Shown here piece by piece: positions 22,118 through 34,210 of a DNA stretch of 64,000 nt. The DNA is from Cranoglanis bouderius (lineage: Eukaryota > Chordata > Actinopteri > Siluriformes > Cranoglanididae): the NCBI GenBank assembly GCA_023630585.1, contig CM042552.1:17291569-17355568 (forward strand), given 5' to 3'. The notes beneath the pieces were generated by a model. That model worked only from the letters and a program-made list of their open reading frames with translations, made no database searches and was not told the origin of the DNA. The position numbers and the translations under genes were made by a program. Numbering within the stretch: the first letter of the stretch is position 1; the number at the start of each line of letters is the position of its first letter.

Positions 22118-23685
22118 CAGCCGTGGCCAAAAGTTTTGAGAATGACACAAATATTAATTTTCACAAAGTCTACTGCTTCAGTGTTTTTAGATCTTTTTGT
22201 CAGATGTTACTAACTGTTACTGAAGTATAATCACAAGCATTTCATAAGTGTCAATGGCTTTTATTGACAGTTACATGAAGTTTATGCAAAGAGTCAATAT
22301 TTTCAGTGTTGACCCTTCTTTTTCAATACCTCTGCAATTCGCCCTGGCATGCTGTCAATCAACTTCTGGGCCACATCCTGACTGATGGCAGCCCATTCTT
22401 GTATAATCAATGCTTGGAGTTTGTCAGAGTTTGTGGGTTTTTGTTTGTCCACCCACCTCTTGAGGATTGACCACAAATTCTCAATGGGATTAAGGTCTGG
22501 GGAGTTTCCTGGCCATGGTCCCAAAATGTCGATGTTTTGTTCCCCGAGCCACTTCGTTATCACTTTTGCCTTGTGGCAAGGTGCCCCATCATGCTGGAAA
22601 AGGCATTGTTCATCACCAAACTGTTCTTGGATGGTTGGGAGAAGTTGCTCTCTGAGGATGTTTTTGTACCATTCTTTATTCATCGCTGTGTTCTTAGGCA
22701 AAATTGTGAGTGAGCCCACTCCCTTGGCTGAGAAGCAACCCCACACATGAGTGGTCTCAGGATGCTTTACTGTTGGCATGACACAGGACTGATGGTAGCG
22801 CTCACCTTTTCTTCTCCGGACAAGCTTTTTTCCAGATGCCCCAAACAATCGGAAAGGGGATTCATCAGAGAAAATGACATTACCCCAGTCCTCAGCAGTC
22901 CAATCCCTGTACTTTTTGCAGAATAGCAGTCTGTCCCTGATGTTTTTCCTGGAGAGAAGTGGCTTCTTTGCTGCCCTTAGTTGACACCAGGCCATCCTCC
23001 AAAAGTCTTCGCCTTACTGTGCGTGCAGACGCACTCACACCTGCCTGCTGCCATTCCTAAGCAAGCTCTGCACTGGTGGTGCCCCGATCCCGCAGCTGAA
23101 TCAACTTTAGGAGACGGTCCTGGCACTTGCTGGACTTTCTTGGGTGGCTTGAAGCCTTCTTCACAACAGTTGAACCTCTCTCCTTGAAGGTCTTGATGAT
23201 CCGATAAATGGTTGATTTAGGTGCAATCTTACTAGCAGCAATATCCTTTCCTGTGAATCCCTTTTTGTGCAAAGCAATGATGGCTGCACGTGTTTCCTTG
23301 CAGGTAACCATAGTTAACAGAGGAAGAACAATAATTTCAAGCACCACCCTCCTTTTAAAGCTTCCAGTCTGTTATTTTAACTCAATCAGCATGACAGAGT
23401 GATCTCCAGCCTTGTCCTCGTTAACACTCTCACCTGTGTTAACGAGAGAATCACTGACATGATGTCATCTGGTCCTTTTGTGGAAGGGCTGAAATGCAGT
23501 GGACATGTTTTTTTGGGATTAAGTTCATTTTCATGGCAAAGAGGGACTTTGAAATTAATTGAAATTCATCTGATCACTCTTCATAACATTCTGGAGTATA
23601 TGCAAATTGCCATCATAAAAACTGAGCCAGCAGACTTTGTAAAAATTAATATTTGTGTCATTCTCAAAACTTTTGGCCACGGCTG
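22118..23685 (-). mobile_element. Tc1/mariner transposon with DD35E-type transposase
   Basis: A 1568-bp element between TA duplications (22116-22117 and 23686-23687). Inverted ends are cagccgtggccaaaagtttt on the left and aaaacttttggccacggctg on the right, a perfect 20-bp match that continues into gagaatgacacaaat. The transposase reads on the minus strand and has only two visible lesions, so this is one of the best-preserved copies in the window. Confidence 0.95.
22303..23311 (-). pseudogene. Tc1/mariner transposase, DD35E spacing, two lesions
   Basis: Starts MVTCKETRAAIIALHKKGFT at 23311. The N-terminal helix-turn-helix reads DIAASKIAPKSTIYRIIKTF. A TAG at 23059-23057 interrupts at ELA*EWQQAGV, and a one-base frameshift near 22985 leads to the remaining frame PLLSRKNIRDRLLF. 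The catalytic Asp is in IFSDESPFRLFG, the second in CLFQHDGAPCHKAKV, and the Glu in DLNPIENLWS. I count 35 residues between the last two because of the GPWPGN segment; classic Tc1 has 34. The C terminus (GRIAEVLKKKGQH, stop at 22303) is intact. Confidence 0.92.
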
Positions 23686-23695
23686 TAGAACCCAG

Positions 23696-23790
23696 TTTGT
23701 GAGGATGTGGAGGAAGACTTGTCAGGGATGAATTGCTTGAATGAGCAGGTGTACAGGTGGTCCTAATAATGTGGCTAGTGTGTTTATTTA
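23696..23790. repeat. Right-end remnant of another DNA transposon
   Basis: caggtgtacaggtggtccta followed by ataatgtggctagtgtg (23747-23782) resembles the terminus of a widespread fish DNA-transposon family. No partner end was found here. Confidence 0.4.
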
Positions 23791-24547
23791 TAGCAGTTTA
23801 CAACCAAAAAGCATTGTAGAAAAGAAGCTAACTATAAACCTCTATCCTAAGCAAACCGCTTGTGTAGGCCGGCTTCAGTAAATTTTGACCCTGGGAAGCT
23901 AAAATGAAGGCTACAGTGTTAGTAATCAGCTAAGTTAATGATCAGTGCTGCTTTTTATCTCTCCTGCACTGACCTTGCTGCTAGCCATAAACAATTTATC
24001 TTTGGGGAATAATTAATTCAGTGGACTGGTGCTTGCTCTAATCGAGCTCTAAACAGCGAGACGGGTGAAGCGTCGTGGAGGACAATGCTGGAGCTCACAG
24101 ATGTTTGCTAATTGAAAGTGTAATTGAATTAATTGGAAACCAAGCAGGCTTGAACCTAAGCACTCTGAGCTATGTTCACATCTTCTCTCTGAATCCACCC
24201 TTTTTTTCCACTCACCACATCCGTCTGTTAATCTGTTTGAAAACCTGTAGATTTTTTCCCGCTTCATTGCTAAAAATATTGTCTCAGTCATGTTGCTTTG
24301 ACTTTGTTTGCTCTTTTCTTCTATTGCTGGGAAATTTGCCTCCAGCAGTGATGTTGAGGCATGATTATTGTAATTGTTTCATCATCAGTCACTTTGATGC
24401 CATCTCTGTGAGTTTTGTTGCATTAAAAATATCCTGATGCACTAAAAAAAAAAGTATTGACAAAAATTGTATTAAAATATTAATATTATATTAATATAAA
24501 TATTAATATCTTTTTTTTAAATGGTCAAAAAATGTAAGTACAAAAAT
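23791..24547. other. No gene seen
   Basis: AT-rich, with a pyrimidine-rich tract near 24180-24220. No recognised element. Confidence 0.45.
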
Positions 24548-24790
24548 TGGGGGCTCCTGAGTGGTGCAACAGAAAAGTGTTCACCCTATAGTCTGGAGAT
24601 CACAAGTTTCCTACGATGCCACAGCCAGCCATGGCTGGGAGCCAAGCAAGGAAAATTGGCCAAGCTCTCTCTGTGAGAGGGGTGGCATAGTCTCTGTCAA
24701 TCAGAGTGACACTAGCCAATTGTGGGCATTTTTGTGCTCATGTATGTGGAAGAGCTGAGAGTGAGTGAAATGAGGTGAAGTTTGGAGAAA
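24548..24790 (+). repeat. tRNA-derived SINE (second family)
   Basis: Begins ggggctcctgagtggtgcaa (tRNA box A-like), then box B-like ggagatcacaagtttcctac about 35 bases later, and a non-tRNA body (ccatggctgggagccaagca, gaggggtggcatagtctctg). The promoter spacing matches an RNA polymerase III tRNA-type promoter. The body differs from the SINEs at 1, 28895, 38610 and 57655. Confidence 0.7.
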
Positions 24791-25061
24791 AAGCATCTAT
24801 TGCTATTCGAATACTAGAAATATAATGTTATGACTCTTATGATTATGCACATCAAATTGTATATTTTTGGATAGGGGTGTTAAACTCAAATTTTACCCTG
24901 GCCATATAAGCAGTTTTGTGAGCCTTAAACTAAGCATATCCATTTTTTAAAATGTATTATTACCTAGTCTATCACACCAATAACTGAATATAAAAATGGA
25001 ATAGAATCTTCCAAGGAGTAACAAAACTGTTCAACCAACAAAATTCAAAACAAAAAAAAGA
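24791..25061. other. AT-rich spacer
   Basis: Nothing recognised. Confidence 0.4.
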
Positions 25062-26346
25062 CAAAAAAAGACACAGAAAAAATCTTAACAATAACCTGAT
25101 TGCATAAATGTGCACACCCCTTAACTAATACTTTGTTAAATAACCTTTTGCTTGGTATACAGCACTCAGTCTTTTTGGATAAGGGTCTACAAACTTAGCA
25201 TCTTAATTTGGACATTTTATTCCACTCTTCCTTGAAAAATGCTCCAGAATTCCTGTGCACTGCCCTCTTTGAGTTATTCCACAGGTTTTCGATAAGCGCT
25301 GGGCCCTGGGCCATTCCAAAATGTTCTTAATTACTTTGTCGCCTTGGATTTTTGCTTTGGGTTATTATTGTGTTGAAAGGTGAATTTTTTTCTTCATCTT
25401 CAGCTGTCTAAAAGAGGTCTGCAGGTTTTGTGCCGAAATAGATTGGGGTCATTCCATCTCAAGTTGTCCAATACAGCCAACTTTACAATTATTTGACCAC
25501 TTGAGATGGACTGATCCATTGGTATTTGGCGCTATGCATGATTCCCATTATCCTGAGTAAACCCCCAGTCCAAGCTGAAGAGAAGCAGTCCTATAGCATG
25601 ATGCACCATCACGCTTCACTGTGGAAAAAAAAAACTAAATTATGTTCTTTGCATGGTAAGCTATATAGGGTGTATATATATATATATATTCTGCAGGACA
25701 ATTTGAAAAGTACTCCTTTATATCACTGTATGTCTCTTGGCAGTCTCCCTGATAAGTTTTCTTCTTGTCCTTTCAACTATTTTGGAGGGATGTCCTGTTC
25801 TTGGAAATGTCACTGTGGTGCCCCATTTTCTTCACTTGATGATCGCTTTCTCAGTCTTACCCCTCTCCTAATTGATACCTTTTGGCAATGAGATCCCTTG
25901 GATGCTTTGTAAGCTCTTTGTGGACCATGGCTTCAGTAGTCAGATGAAACCAAGAAGTTGCAAGAAAATTCTACAGAAACAGCTGGTCTGTATTTGGGGT
26001 TACTCAGAATCACTTCATTGGTGACAGGTGTATGATAATTACTTTTGAAGATGAGTTTGAATGTGATCGGTTAATTCTGAGCACGTGGCCTATTTAAAAA
26101 GGGTGTGCACACTTATGCAACCAGGTTATTATATGTTTTTTTTCTTCTTTTTCTGTTTATATTTCAAAACATATTTTCTATTACAAATGTTAGAACAATT
26201 TAGAATATTAGAACAATTTTGTGGTTGCTACATCATATTAAATGTGGGAAAAGATCTGACATTTATCTGATTTATCTTGGTTCATCATTTTTTACATCAC
26301 AAAAACCTGTGGTTTTAACAGGGGTGTGATTTTTTTATATCCACTG
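25062..26346 (-). mobile_element. Decayed Tc1-like element with internal deletion
   Basis: The right terminus is clear: tgtggttttaacaggggtgt (26307-26326) and ttttatatccactgta. Inner copies of the end motif lie at 25100 (aaatgtgcacaccccttaac) and 26100 (gggtgtgcacacttatgcaa). The left outer inverted repeat is missing or unrecognisable. Minus-strand transposase traces include the region of ccattgagaac-type sequence (25270-25330) and gcatgatgcaccatcacgct (25598), equivalent to the KHGGGS area. A (TA)n tract (25673-25689) sits at an internal deletion that removed the middle of the gene. Confidence 0.78.
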
Positions 26347-26368
26347 TAGTATATAGTAGTATGTAGTT

Positions 26369-26493
<125 letters not shown>

Positions 26494-26593
26494 TGCAAGT
26501 TTGGTGCAGGCCGAACAAAATGAGGTTGGGCCTTGAGTTTGGAAACACTACTATTGTACATGTATTACAAAAATGGGTACAATGAATTTCTGC

Positions 26594-27060
26594 ATTTTAG
26601 GTTAGGTTAGGTTCAACTTTTTTGTCATTGTAAGAATACAAGTACAGAGGCAATGAGATGCAGTTAGAATCCAACCAGTAGTGCAAATAGCAAATAAGTT
26701 AAATTAAATGAATAAGGTTATGGTGCAATAAGTTAAGATAACAGTATACAGGTAAAGGTAAACAATGATGCAGGCCAGTAATTCAAATGGCAATTAGGTT
26801 AAATGAAATAAACAGGAATTATGGTGCGATAAATTGAGATAACCAGTAGAGATAATCAGATAGCTGCAATGCAGTATGATACAGTAGATGCATACAGTGG
26901 ATTACAGCAAGTGTATACCAATAATGCGCAAATAACAACCTTATATACAGTAAATATTTATAGTGTGACAGAGAATTGCAGTAAAATGCAAGTACTTAGT
27001 ACTTGCAGTGGTTTACAGTAAATGTAGATGTGCAGATAGCAATAATGTGTGAATAACATG
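26594..27060 (+). repeat. Unclassified dispersed-type repeat with internal iterations
   Basis: Starts aggttaggttcaactttttt and gtcattgtaagaatacaag; phrases gtgcaaatagcaaataagtt and ggttatggtgcaataagtta recur with small changes (26672, 26715, 26785, 26820), then gcagatagcaataatgtgtg. It looks like a non-coding repeat or LINE tail; class not established. Confidence 0.45.
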
Positions 27061-28079
27061 ATGATTGAAATGTTTTTACATTTTTATTCTGCAATGGTCT
27101 GAAATTGTATTGCAGTGGCTGTCACAAGTTCTATGGAGGAAATACAGCACAATCACAAGTTTGGTGTCAGTCTGACCATGACTGTTGCTAGGCTATTGCT
27201 AATGAGTTGCTATGTAGCTAGTTCAAATTTCAGTCAGCTTAAGGTGGTTACCAGAACAGACAGAACAAGATTGTATTGTCATTAACATTTCTTGAGTAGT
27301 TAAAGTTGTGCTTAAAGTGCTTTTCATTTCAAGCACTCTTCAGCAATTTAGAAAGAAAAAAGCCAATTTTTCAGGTATTCCAGGCCTTCAATTTCAAAAA
27401 GCTAATTTCAAGTATCTGAGTGAACCCTTGTTTATTTTTTATTCAATTATGTTTGGAGCAAAGTTTTGCAAATTGTTGTGAAAAGTGTTGTGAAATTGTA
27501 GTGCAAAAAATAAATTTTAAGAAATACGAAACTATAACAAAATAATAATAAAGATTTTTTTTTTTAATAATCAAAAACTAATTTGCTTGTTCATTTGCAT
27601 TTGGGGAAGTGTTTTTCAAATTGTTACGAAAACGACAGCATGGGATAAAAAAAAATATATAATGTAATTGTTCTGTTCTCTTGGTGCTGTGATGATTTTG
27701 GTTTTGAGGATTTATCTAATTTCCCCGACAGAGCCCCAAACATTAGCGGCCTCACATTAATTTTGTCTCATCAAAGATGTGTCCTCTCAGGAAAGAAAAA
27801 AAAAGTAGATGAATGATTTAGTTTTAAGTAGTGTGCCAAAACAAGATGATTAGCATCACAGTTCCTGCCAGTCATAACCCTGTGGGAGAGAGCTAACAGC
27901 TAACACTGCTCTTATGATGGACGCTAATTAAAAACCCTCGACACTTAGATCTAAGACAGAGACACCATGGATACTTAGAGCAGAAAAAGAAAACACACCT
28001 GACTTCAGTTCACCATCCTGGATCATTAATGAATTACTGTAATTGTATTTGTTGTTATTAAAGTTTACTGTCAAAACCT
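27061..28079. other. No gene seen
   Basis: AT-rich; only short homopolymers. Confidence 0.45.
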
Positions 28080-29385
28080 ACAGATGAATTTAATTTGATT
28101 TCTCACTGTGACTCACTTTGATTACTACATTCTTTTTAGCCAACACTTTAAATGACTTAAATTACGCCAGTTTATACCCATTTAAAAGTCGATTCCTGCT
28201 GCAACTCAGTTTGAAGCTTTGATCAAAACTTTTCATTCATTCATTAATTTTCCTTCTGCTAAGCCAGTTTTGATTCCTAATTGTGACTAACTTGTGGAGA
28301 TTCTTGTGTACTTCATAGGCAATAGAACTGCATCAGTCTTGGTTAATTTGATTCCCTATTGTGACTCATTTTGATTCCTTCAAACAACATGTTTAAGTGA
28401 ACTGAACCACATAATGAATTTGAGTCCCCATAAAAATCTCATTCGTTGACTGAATCATTAATTTGATCAAATTAAACCAGATGGCAACCAAAATGGCATC
28501 ACCTTTTATGAATTTGATTCTTTGATTCCCTGTCATTTTAATCAATCTACTTGAATTGAATTTCTGTGAATCATTGTGACTCACTCATGATCTGATTAAT
28601 TTAATGATCTGATCTTATTCATTTAAACCACATTACGTATTATTAATACTTTAACAGATTCATTTGATTCCCCCAATGTGATGCATTTTAGTAATTAGAC
28701 TCTTGTGAACAACCAATTAAACTGAATAAAGATTCATGAATTTCCTTCCTTTGTGTGACTCCCCCCCCCACACAAACCCTTTAACTAAATTGGACCTAAA
28801 CAGTTTGCTGAATTTGATTCCCCAAACTCCATAATTATCATTTTAAGTGAACTGAACTATGCCATCTGATTCTCATTTAGACTCAGTTAGATTCAATGGA
28901 TTACTGATCAGAAGGTCGGGGTTCAAGCCCAAGCACCACCAAGCTGCCACTGTTGGGCCCTTGAACAAGGCCTTCTGTTCCAGGGGTGCTGTATCAAGGC
29001 TGACCCTGCGCTTTGACCCCAGACGTAACCAGTTTCGATTAATTTGATTCCAACTGGTATGAAATTAATCAAAGTTTAATGAAGGCGATTCCTTGTTAAG
29101 ACTACTTTTATAATATTTTAGACTATCAATTTCATGAGAACTGAACAACATCAGTTTTAATGAATTTTGATCTATTTAATGAACAGCAATCAGTTTGTTT
29201 TAAAAAATTAAATACAGTGAATCAACCTCTAGGACGTTTGATGAATTTGATTCCTTGTTGACACTCATTTTGTGATTCGATTCTTAGTATTAACTACTGA
29301 TTTCATGAGAATTGAACTACAGCAGTTTAATGAATTTGATTCCCTTTTGTGTCTAATTTGATCAGTTCAAACAAACCTGTTCAAG
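28080..29385 (+). repeat. Highly diverged long-period tandem repeat
   Basis: Two phrases recur across 1.3 kb: a gaatttgattcc-type phrase (28088, 28340, 28411, 28500, 28810, 29040, 29240, 29330) and tgtgactca(t/c)tttgattc (28108, 28362, 28577), joined to a third, (t)aagtgaactgaac or catgagaa(c/t)tgaac (28394, 28847, 29130, 29305). Intervals are irregular, roughly 60-120 bp. A SINE interrupts it at 28895-29030 and a CTAT microsatellite ends it. Confidence 0.6.
28895..29030 (+). repeat. tRNA-derived SINE, 5'-truncated (type-2 tail)
   Basis: gatcagaaggtcggggttca (box B) and accaccaagctgccactgtt lead into gggcccttgaacaaggcctt, then a tail starting ctgttccaggggtgctgtat. The tail matches the copy at 57655-57880, not that at 1-150. 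Confidence 0.72.
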
Positions 29386-29391
29386 TCTATC

Positions 29392-29423
<32 letters not shown>

Positions 29424-29429
29424 GATAGC
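29386..29429. repeat. (CTAT)n microsatellite
   Basis: About ten tetranucleotide units with one interruption (ctatttat). Confidence 0.95.
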
Positions 29430-30489
29430 GAAACAGCATCTTTTTTAGCATTAGTATAATTTTATTCCTAATTTTTGAGCACAACACTGGCATTCTGCAT
29501 CGTATTTCACATCTCGCCTGATTCCTGAAACGAACCGCAAAGGTCTGTTTAAGTGTGAAATTAATTTCACCTGGGCGAGCTCAGCGTCCTGCGCTTCATT
29601 TATATGAGTGATGATGAGGTGTGAGCTCGGAGTCGGTTTATATGAGCTCTGTGGTGGTATTTATTTATTTATTTTTTTTTTTACATTTATATCACATGCT
29701 CCGGCGTATACACACTACTGTGCATCAGAATCTGATGGAGTAAACATACTCTCTCTGAGGATAATGAGTGTGAGTGTGTGTTATTGAGCGTTTGGTCCTT
29801 TGAGCCCCGGTTATGCGTCTTGCACTCTTTTTAATAATTTTAAGAACGCAATCATGACTTAATGACATACATTAGCCGACGGTGACAGTGCATTCATTTG
29901 CATCTCATTTCCTCTTATTAACAAAAAGTTAATATACATTAGGCATATTTCCCTAATGACAAACCATCATTCTCTAATATACAAAAGTTTTCTTATTTAT
30001 TAACCTTACATCTTCAGTGCTAATCTAAAGGAAACTGACACTGACTGGTGAATAATGTTAATGCCAATCCAATTCCTGTGCTGAACTCATTCAAAACAAA
30101 TGCTTAATATTTTAGCAATTTTCCTTCTTCCCTGACCGACTTCCATAGTTCCTGCTGTGATAAATTGGTTTTCTCACATATCCTACAAATAAATATATGA
30201 ATACATATTCTGTCTCAGTTCCGGTTTAAATTTAGATATTCTGTAGTTTATCATGCTCGATGCCCAGGTCCCTGCTGATTTAGACATGTGCTGCCAGCTC
30301 AGGGGAAGATGGGAATTTTTCAGTGTGATGACTGGATGATTTATTTAACCCCAATTTTCTGTGTTCTTTTACCCACGTTTTACATAATTCATCTTACTAT
30401 ATCTGTCTGGCTTAACTCGATTTTTAACCTGTTTTTCATCTACATGTATCCCTGTTCTATTTTTATTGGCACATACTAACCTACAGCCT
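29430..30489. other. No gene seen
   Basis: AT-rich with a T-rich run at 29660-29690. No recognised element. Confidence 0.45.
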
Positions 30490-30760
30490 AATGTCATGTT
30501 AGTTCCAAAATCTGTGTGGGGGACTACACTACCCATCAGCCTCTGCACATTACATGACCCCACTGAACATGCCCACCTGTTACTGATTGCACCTAAAGAG
30601 CACTGTTATTTAAGTCCTGGTTTTTGCATGTTTCTTTGTCTAGAGTTTGTCGAGTTGTTACCAGTTGTCTCTGTATTGCTCACCTCATATCCATAGTTTT
30701 TATTTCGTACCCATGGTTCATATTTAGGCTAAACTGCTTGTATGTACTTCCAATCCCTGA
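30490..30760 (+). repeat. LTR-like sequence with GFY/ZNF143-type motif
   Basis: tgtcatgttagttcc is followed by gactacactacccatcagcc (30522), cacctgttactgattgcacc and the TATA-like ttatttaagtcctgg (30606-30620). The order and wording parallel the LTRs of the element at 37175-38572 and the unit at 63668. No partner LTR or target duplication was found, so a solo LTR is likely but unproven. Confidence 0.5.
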
Positions 30761-30934
30761 CACATAAATATCAAACAGGAGCAATAACTGCAACCAAACA
30801 CTTCCGATAACACTTCCACGTGTTGATTTGATTGAACAAGGTTAATGGTAATCAGACCTGGTTGCATCTAGTCCAGCTGAACCCCATTATAAATGCAGTT
30901 TCATAGATTTAGGGAATTAGTAACTACGGGGGCA

Positions 30935-33241
30935 AATAAAACTAGCAGTTATCAAACCCCTGGTTAAAAAACCTAACCTCGACTTCTGTCAGTTGTCCAG
31001 CTATAGGCCAATATCAAATCTCCCCTTTATCTCCAAGATCTTAGAAAAGATTGTAGCACAGCAGCTATGCTCGTACCTAAATAGGAATAAAATTCATGAA
31101 ATAAATCAGTCAGGATTTAGGCCTCATCATAGCACAGAGACAGCAATGGTTAAAGTGGTAAATGACCTACTGATGGCCTCTGATCAGGGTTGTGTCTCCA
31201 TGCTTGTGTTGCTTGACCTTAGTGCAGCTTTTGATACAGTTGATCATACTATTCTCCTTGGTAGACTAGAAAACGTTGTTGGCATTAAGGGAGTGGCCCT
31301 CTCCTGGCTCAGGTCTTATTTGACTGATCGTCATCAGTTCGTAAACGTAAATGGTGAATTCTCTATGCATACTGAGGTAAAGTTTGGTGTTCCGCAAGGT
31401 TCTGTTTTAGGCCCACTGCTTCTTTCCTTATATATGCTACCTCTGGGTCAAATTATTCATAAACATGGAATTAGCTTCCACTATTATGCTGATGACACAC
31501 AGTTGTCTGTTTCAGCAAAGCCAGATGACAGACACCAGTTTAATAAAGTCGAGGAATGTGTAAAGGACATTAGATAGTGGATGCTTATTAACTTCCTCTT
31601 ACTAAATTCTGACAAGACAGAAGTACTTATACTAGGACCACATGCAGCTAGAAGTAAGTTTTCTGATTACATAGTAACTCTGGATGGCCTTTCTGTTTCA
31701 TCATGTGCAGCAGTAAAAGACCTTGGTGTGATTATTGACTCCAGTCTTTCCTTTGACGCCCACGTAGGTAATATTACTAGGATAGCCTTCTTTCACCTCA
31801 GAAATATTGCTAAGATAAGAAATATATTGTCACTACATGATGCAGAAAAATTAGTCCATGCTTTCGTCACCTCTAGGTTGGATTATATGTAATATATAAT
31901 GTCTTACTGTCTGGATGTTCCAGTAGGAGCATAAACAAACTCCAGTTAGTCCAGAATGCAGCTGCAAGAGTCCTTACTAGAACTAGAAGATATGACCACA
32001 TCACCCCTATCTTATCCACACTGCATTGGCTCCCAGTGAAATTTCGCATTGATTATAAAATACTACTATTGATTTTATAAAGCGCTAAATGGCTTCGCGC
32101 CACAGTACATAAGCAAACTTTTGGTCTTTTATGATCCGTCACGCCTACTTCGATCAAAAGGTGCAGGCTATTTGTCTGTACCTCGAATAGTGAAGGCTAC
32201 AGCAGGGGGAAGAGCTTTCTCTTACAAAGCCCCACAGTTATGGAACAGCCTTCCAATTAGTGTTCGGGACTCAGACACAGTCTCAGTGTTTAAGTCCAGG
32301 TTGAAAACATATTTGTTTAATCAAGCCTTTCGGGAATAGTTTTTTCCTTAGGTAAAGGAGGAGATCTAGAGGTCTCATGGGCATGTGTTGTGGTGAACTG
32401 GGATGTCTGGATGCTGTCACCCCCCCCACCTTCACGCATCCACCCAGGTTTGTTGGTGGTGAGGTGGCTGGCCTCCTTGTCCCAGGGAGCCCTCATGTCT
32501 GTGTTACCCTCTGGCTCTCCCTTTTAGTTATGCTGTCATAGCTAGTCTTGCCAGAGTCCCTGCTTTCACTTACGCAAAGTACACTGTCCCTAATCATTAC
32601 AGGACAATAAGCATACCTAATTCTCTCCCTCTCCCTCTCTCTCTCTCTCCCTCTCTCTCCCTCTCCCCTTCTGTCGAGCTTCATATGATACTCCTGAGAT
32701 GCCAGTAATCCCGACCCCTTCTGCTCTCTGGACCTGCCCGATCCATCCTGATGCCCTACTTCTGGTTGGAGATCTCATCAATTGGAAGTCACATGCTGCT
32801 GCTGAGGATGGCCCCACATGGTGCAGCCTAAAGATCATTGAGATTACAGTGGTGAAGTTCAACAAAACAGACTTCATATAAAAACTGTAATGAATTTTTC
32901 ATGGTCTCACAACTACTATTTGACCATGTGGTACTGGTACATTTATAATAGATTTATTTACTTATAATTGTACTATCCGGTGTTACCCAGATGAGGATGG
33001 GTTCCCCTTTGAGTCTGGTTCCTCTCAAGGTTTCTTCATCATCATCTCATCTCATCTCTCATCTCATCATCATCTCAGGGAGTTTTTCCTTGCCACCATC
33101 GCCGCTGGCTTGCTCATTGGGGATAAACTCATAAATTTAAAATCTATGTCCTGAATTTATATACTTCTGTAAAGCTGCTTTGGGACAATGTCCATTGTTA
33201 AAAGCGCTATACAAATAAACTGAACTTAAACTGAACTTAAA
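30935..33241 (+). pseudogene. L2-type LINE, 5'-truncated, with full 3' UTR
   Basis: Reverse transcriptase begins mid-domain (AVIKPLVKKPNLDFCQLSSY, 30943). It runs through SYRPISNLPFISKILEKIVA (31001), LLDLSAAFDTVDHTILL, GVPQGSVLGPLL and the catalytic YYADDTQL (31480-31503). A TAG at 31575 interrupts, after which WMLINFLLLNSDKTEVLILG continues in the same frame; further stops and frameshifts occur at 31890-32100. The C-terminal block FKSRLKTYLFNQAFRE ends at 32339. A 0.9-kb 3' UTR follows, with a (CT)n tract at 32621-32665, and ends in tgtccattgttaaaagcgct and an imperfect ctgaactta tail, typical of L2 elements. The same 3' end is found at 47925 and 58928. Confidence 0.88.
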
Positions 33242-33426
33242 TACATTTTCACAAAGGCCCAGTTGGTATTGGATAACTTTTTTGCTTCAATAAATACCTT
33301 TTATTTAAAAACCTTCATTTTGCCTTTGCTTCATTTTTGCCTTTGTTTTTAGCTTTTTAATTCTGAAACATTTTACTATGAGATATACACAAAAACAGAA
33401 GAAACAAATACTTTTTCACAGCACTG
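33242..33426 (+). mobile_element. Right-end fragment of a Tc1-like transposon
   Basis: ggataacttttttgcttcaa (33270), tatgagatatacacaaaaac and the terminus actttttcacagcactgta match the right end of the Tc1 copy at 54484-57222. It abuts the L2 tail directly; no left end or gene. Confidence 0.72.
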
Positions 33427-33859
33427 TATTTGAAGGTAATATATTGCTCATTATGAGTTATAGAATATTGAATATGCTGTATATGAAGAATGCATTTGGC
33501 CAGTTTCTGGCCCATTGGCGCAGCACTGCAGCATTTTGGATAAGAAATGAAACAGAGCTCCTCATGTGGGAGCTCAAACACAGACGCTTAGCCTTCGTGG
33601 GAAAGTATGAACCATCTGGAAAATGGAAATTGGATAAAATACAAACTGCATTTCCAATATTGACTTTGTAAAGACCTACTATCAAGTTGTCAAAATGTAT
33701 TCTACGAAAGTAAATTTCCACATATCCACGTAATGTTGTTTTGTGCTTGGCTCATCACCTCTGTGGGGGCTGAAATACAGAGAAGTTTGTTCCAATAGTT
33801 AAAGCGATATTTAGTTATTCAGTTATTTACCACACTACACTCATCTTCATAATAGCCAA
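33427..33859. other. No gene seen
   Basis: The open frame 33378-33671 (+) starts inside the Tc1 terminus and shows no domain; I treat it as chance. Confidence 0.45.
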
Positions 33860-34210
33860 ATCTGAGCGCATCATCTCATCATGGTTAAATAATCAACATT
33901 CTGCTCTGAGTTTCAACAAGCCAAGAAGAACCAAATTGTCAAAGGTCAATCAGTTGACTCATCTGTTGAAGTTATCACTTTTTTGAGTGTTTGTTCTTCA
34001 TAAACCGGTGCAGATTTTTGCACAGCTATATTTAACAAAGATTTTTTTTTAATAAACCTGTGTTTTGTTTGCAATTGTTTGGTATCCATGAGAGCAGAGT
34101 ATTTTTGTGAATTTCTTTAACAAAAGATCAAAAGGTTAAACAAAAAGACAATTTCTGACAGCCTTCTTTGCTCATATTTACCAAGGGTGCCAATATTAGT
34201 GGACAGCATG
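33860..34210 (+). mobile_element. Right-end fragment of another Tc1-like family
   Basis: tctgacagccttctttgctc (34155-34174) then atatttaccaagggtgccaa and tattagtgga are a recognisable Tc1-type subterminal/terminal sequence. The final bases and TA are degraded, and no transposase was identified. Confidence 0.45.

Noticed and set aside
33378..33671. 97-residue + strand frame
   Set aside because: Begins within a Tc1 terminal repeat and has no domain or homologue that I recognise.
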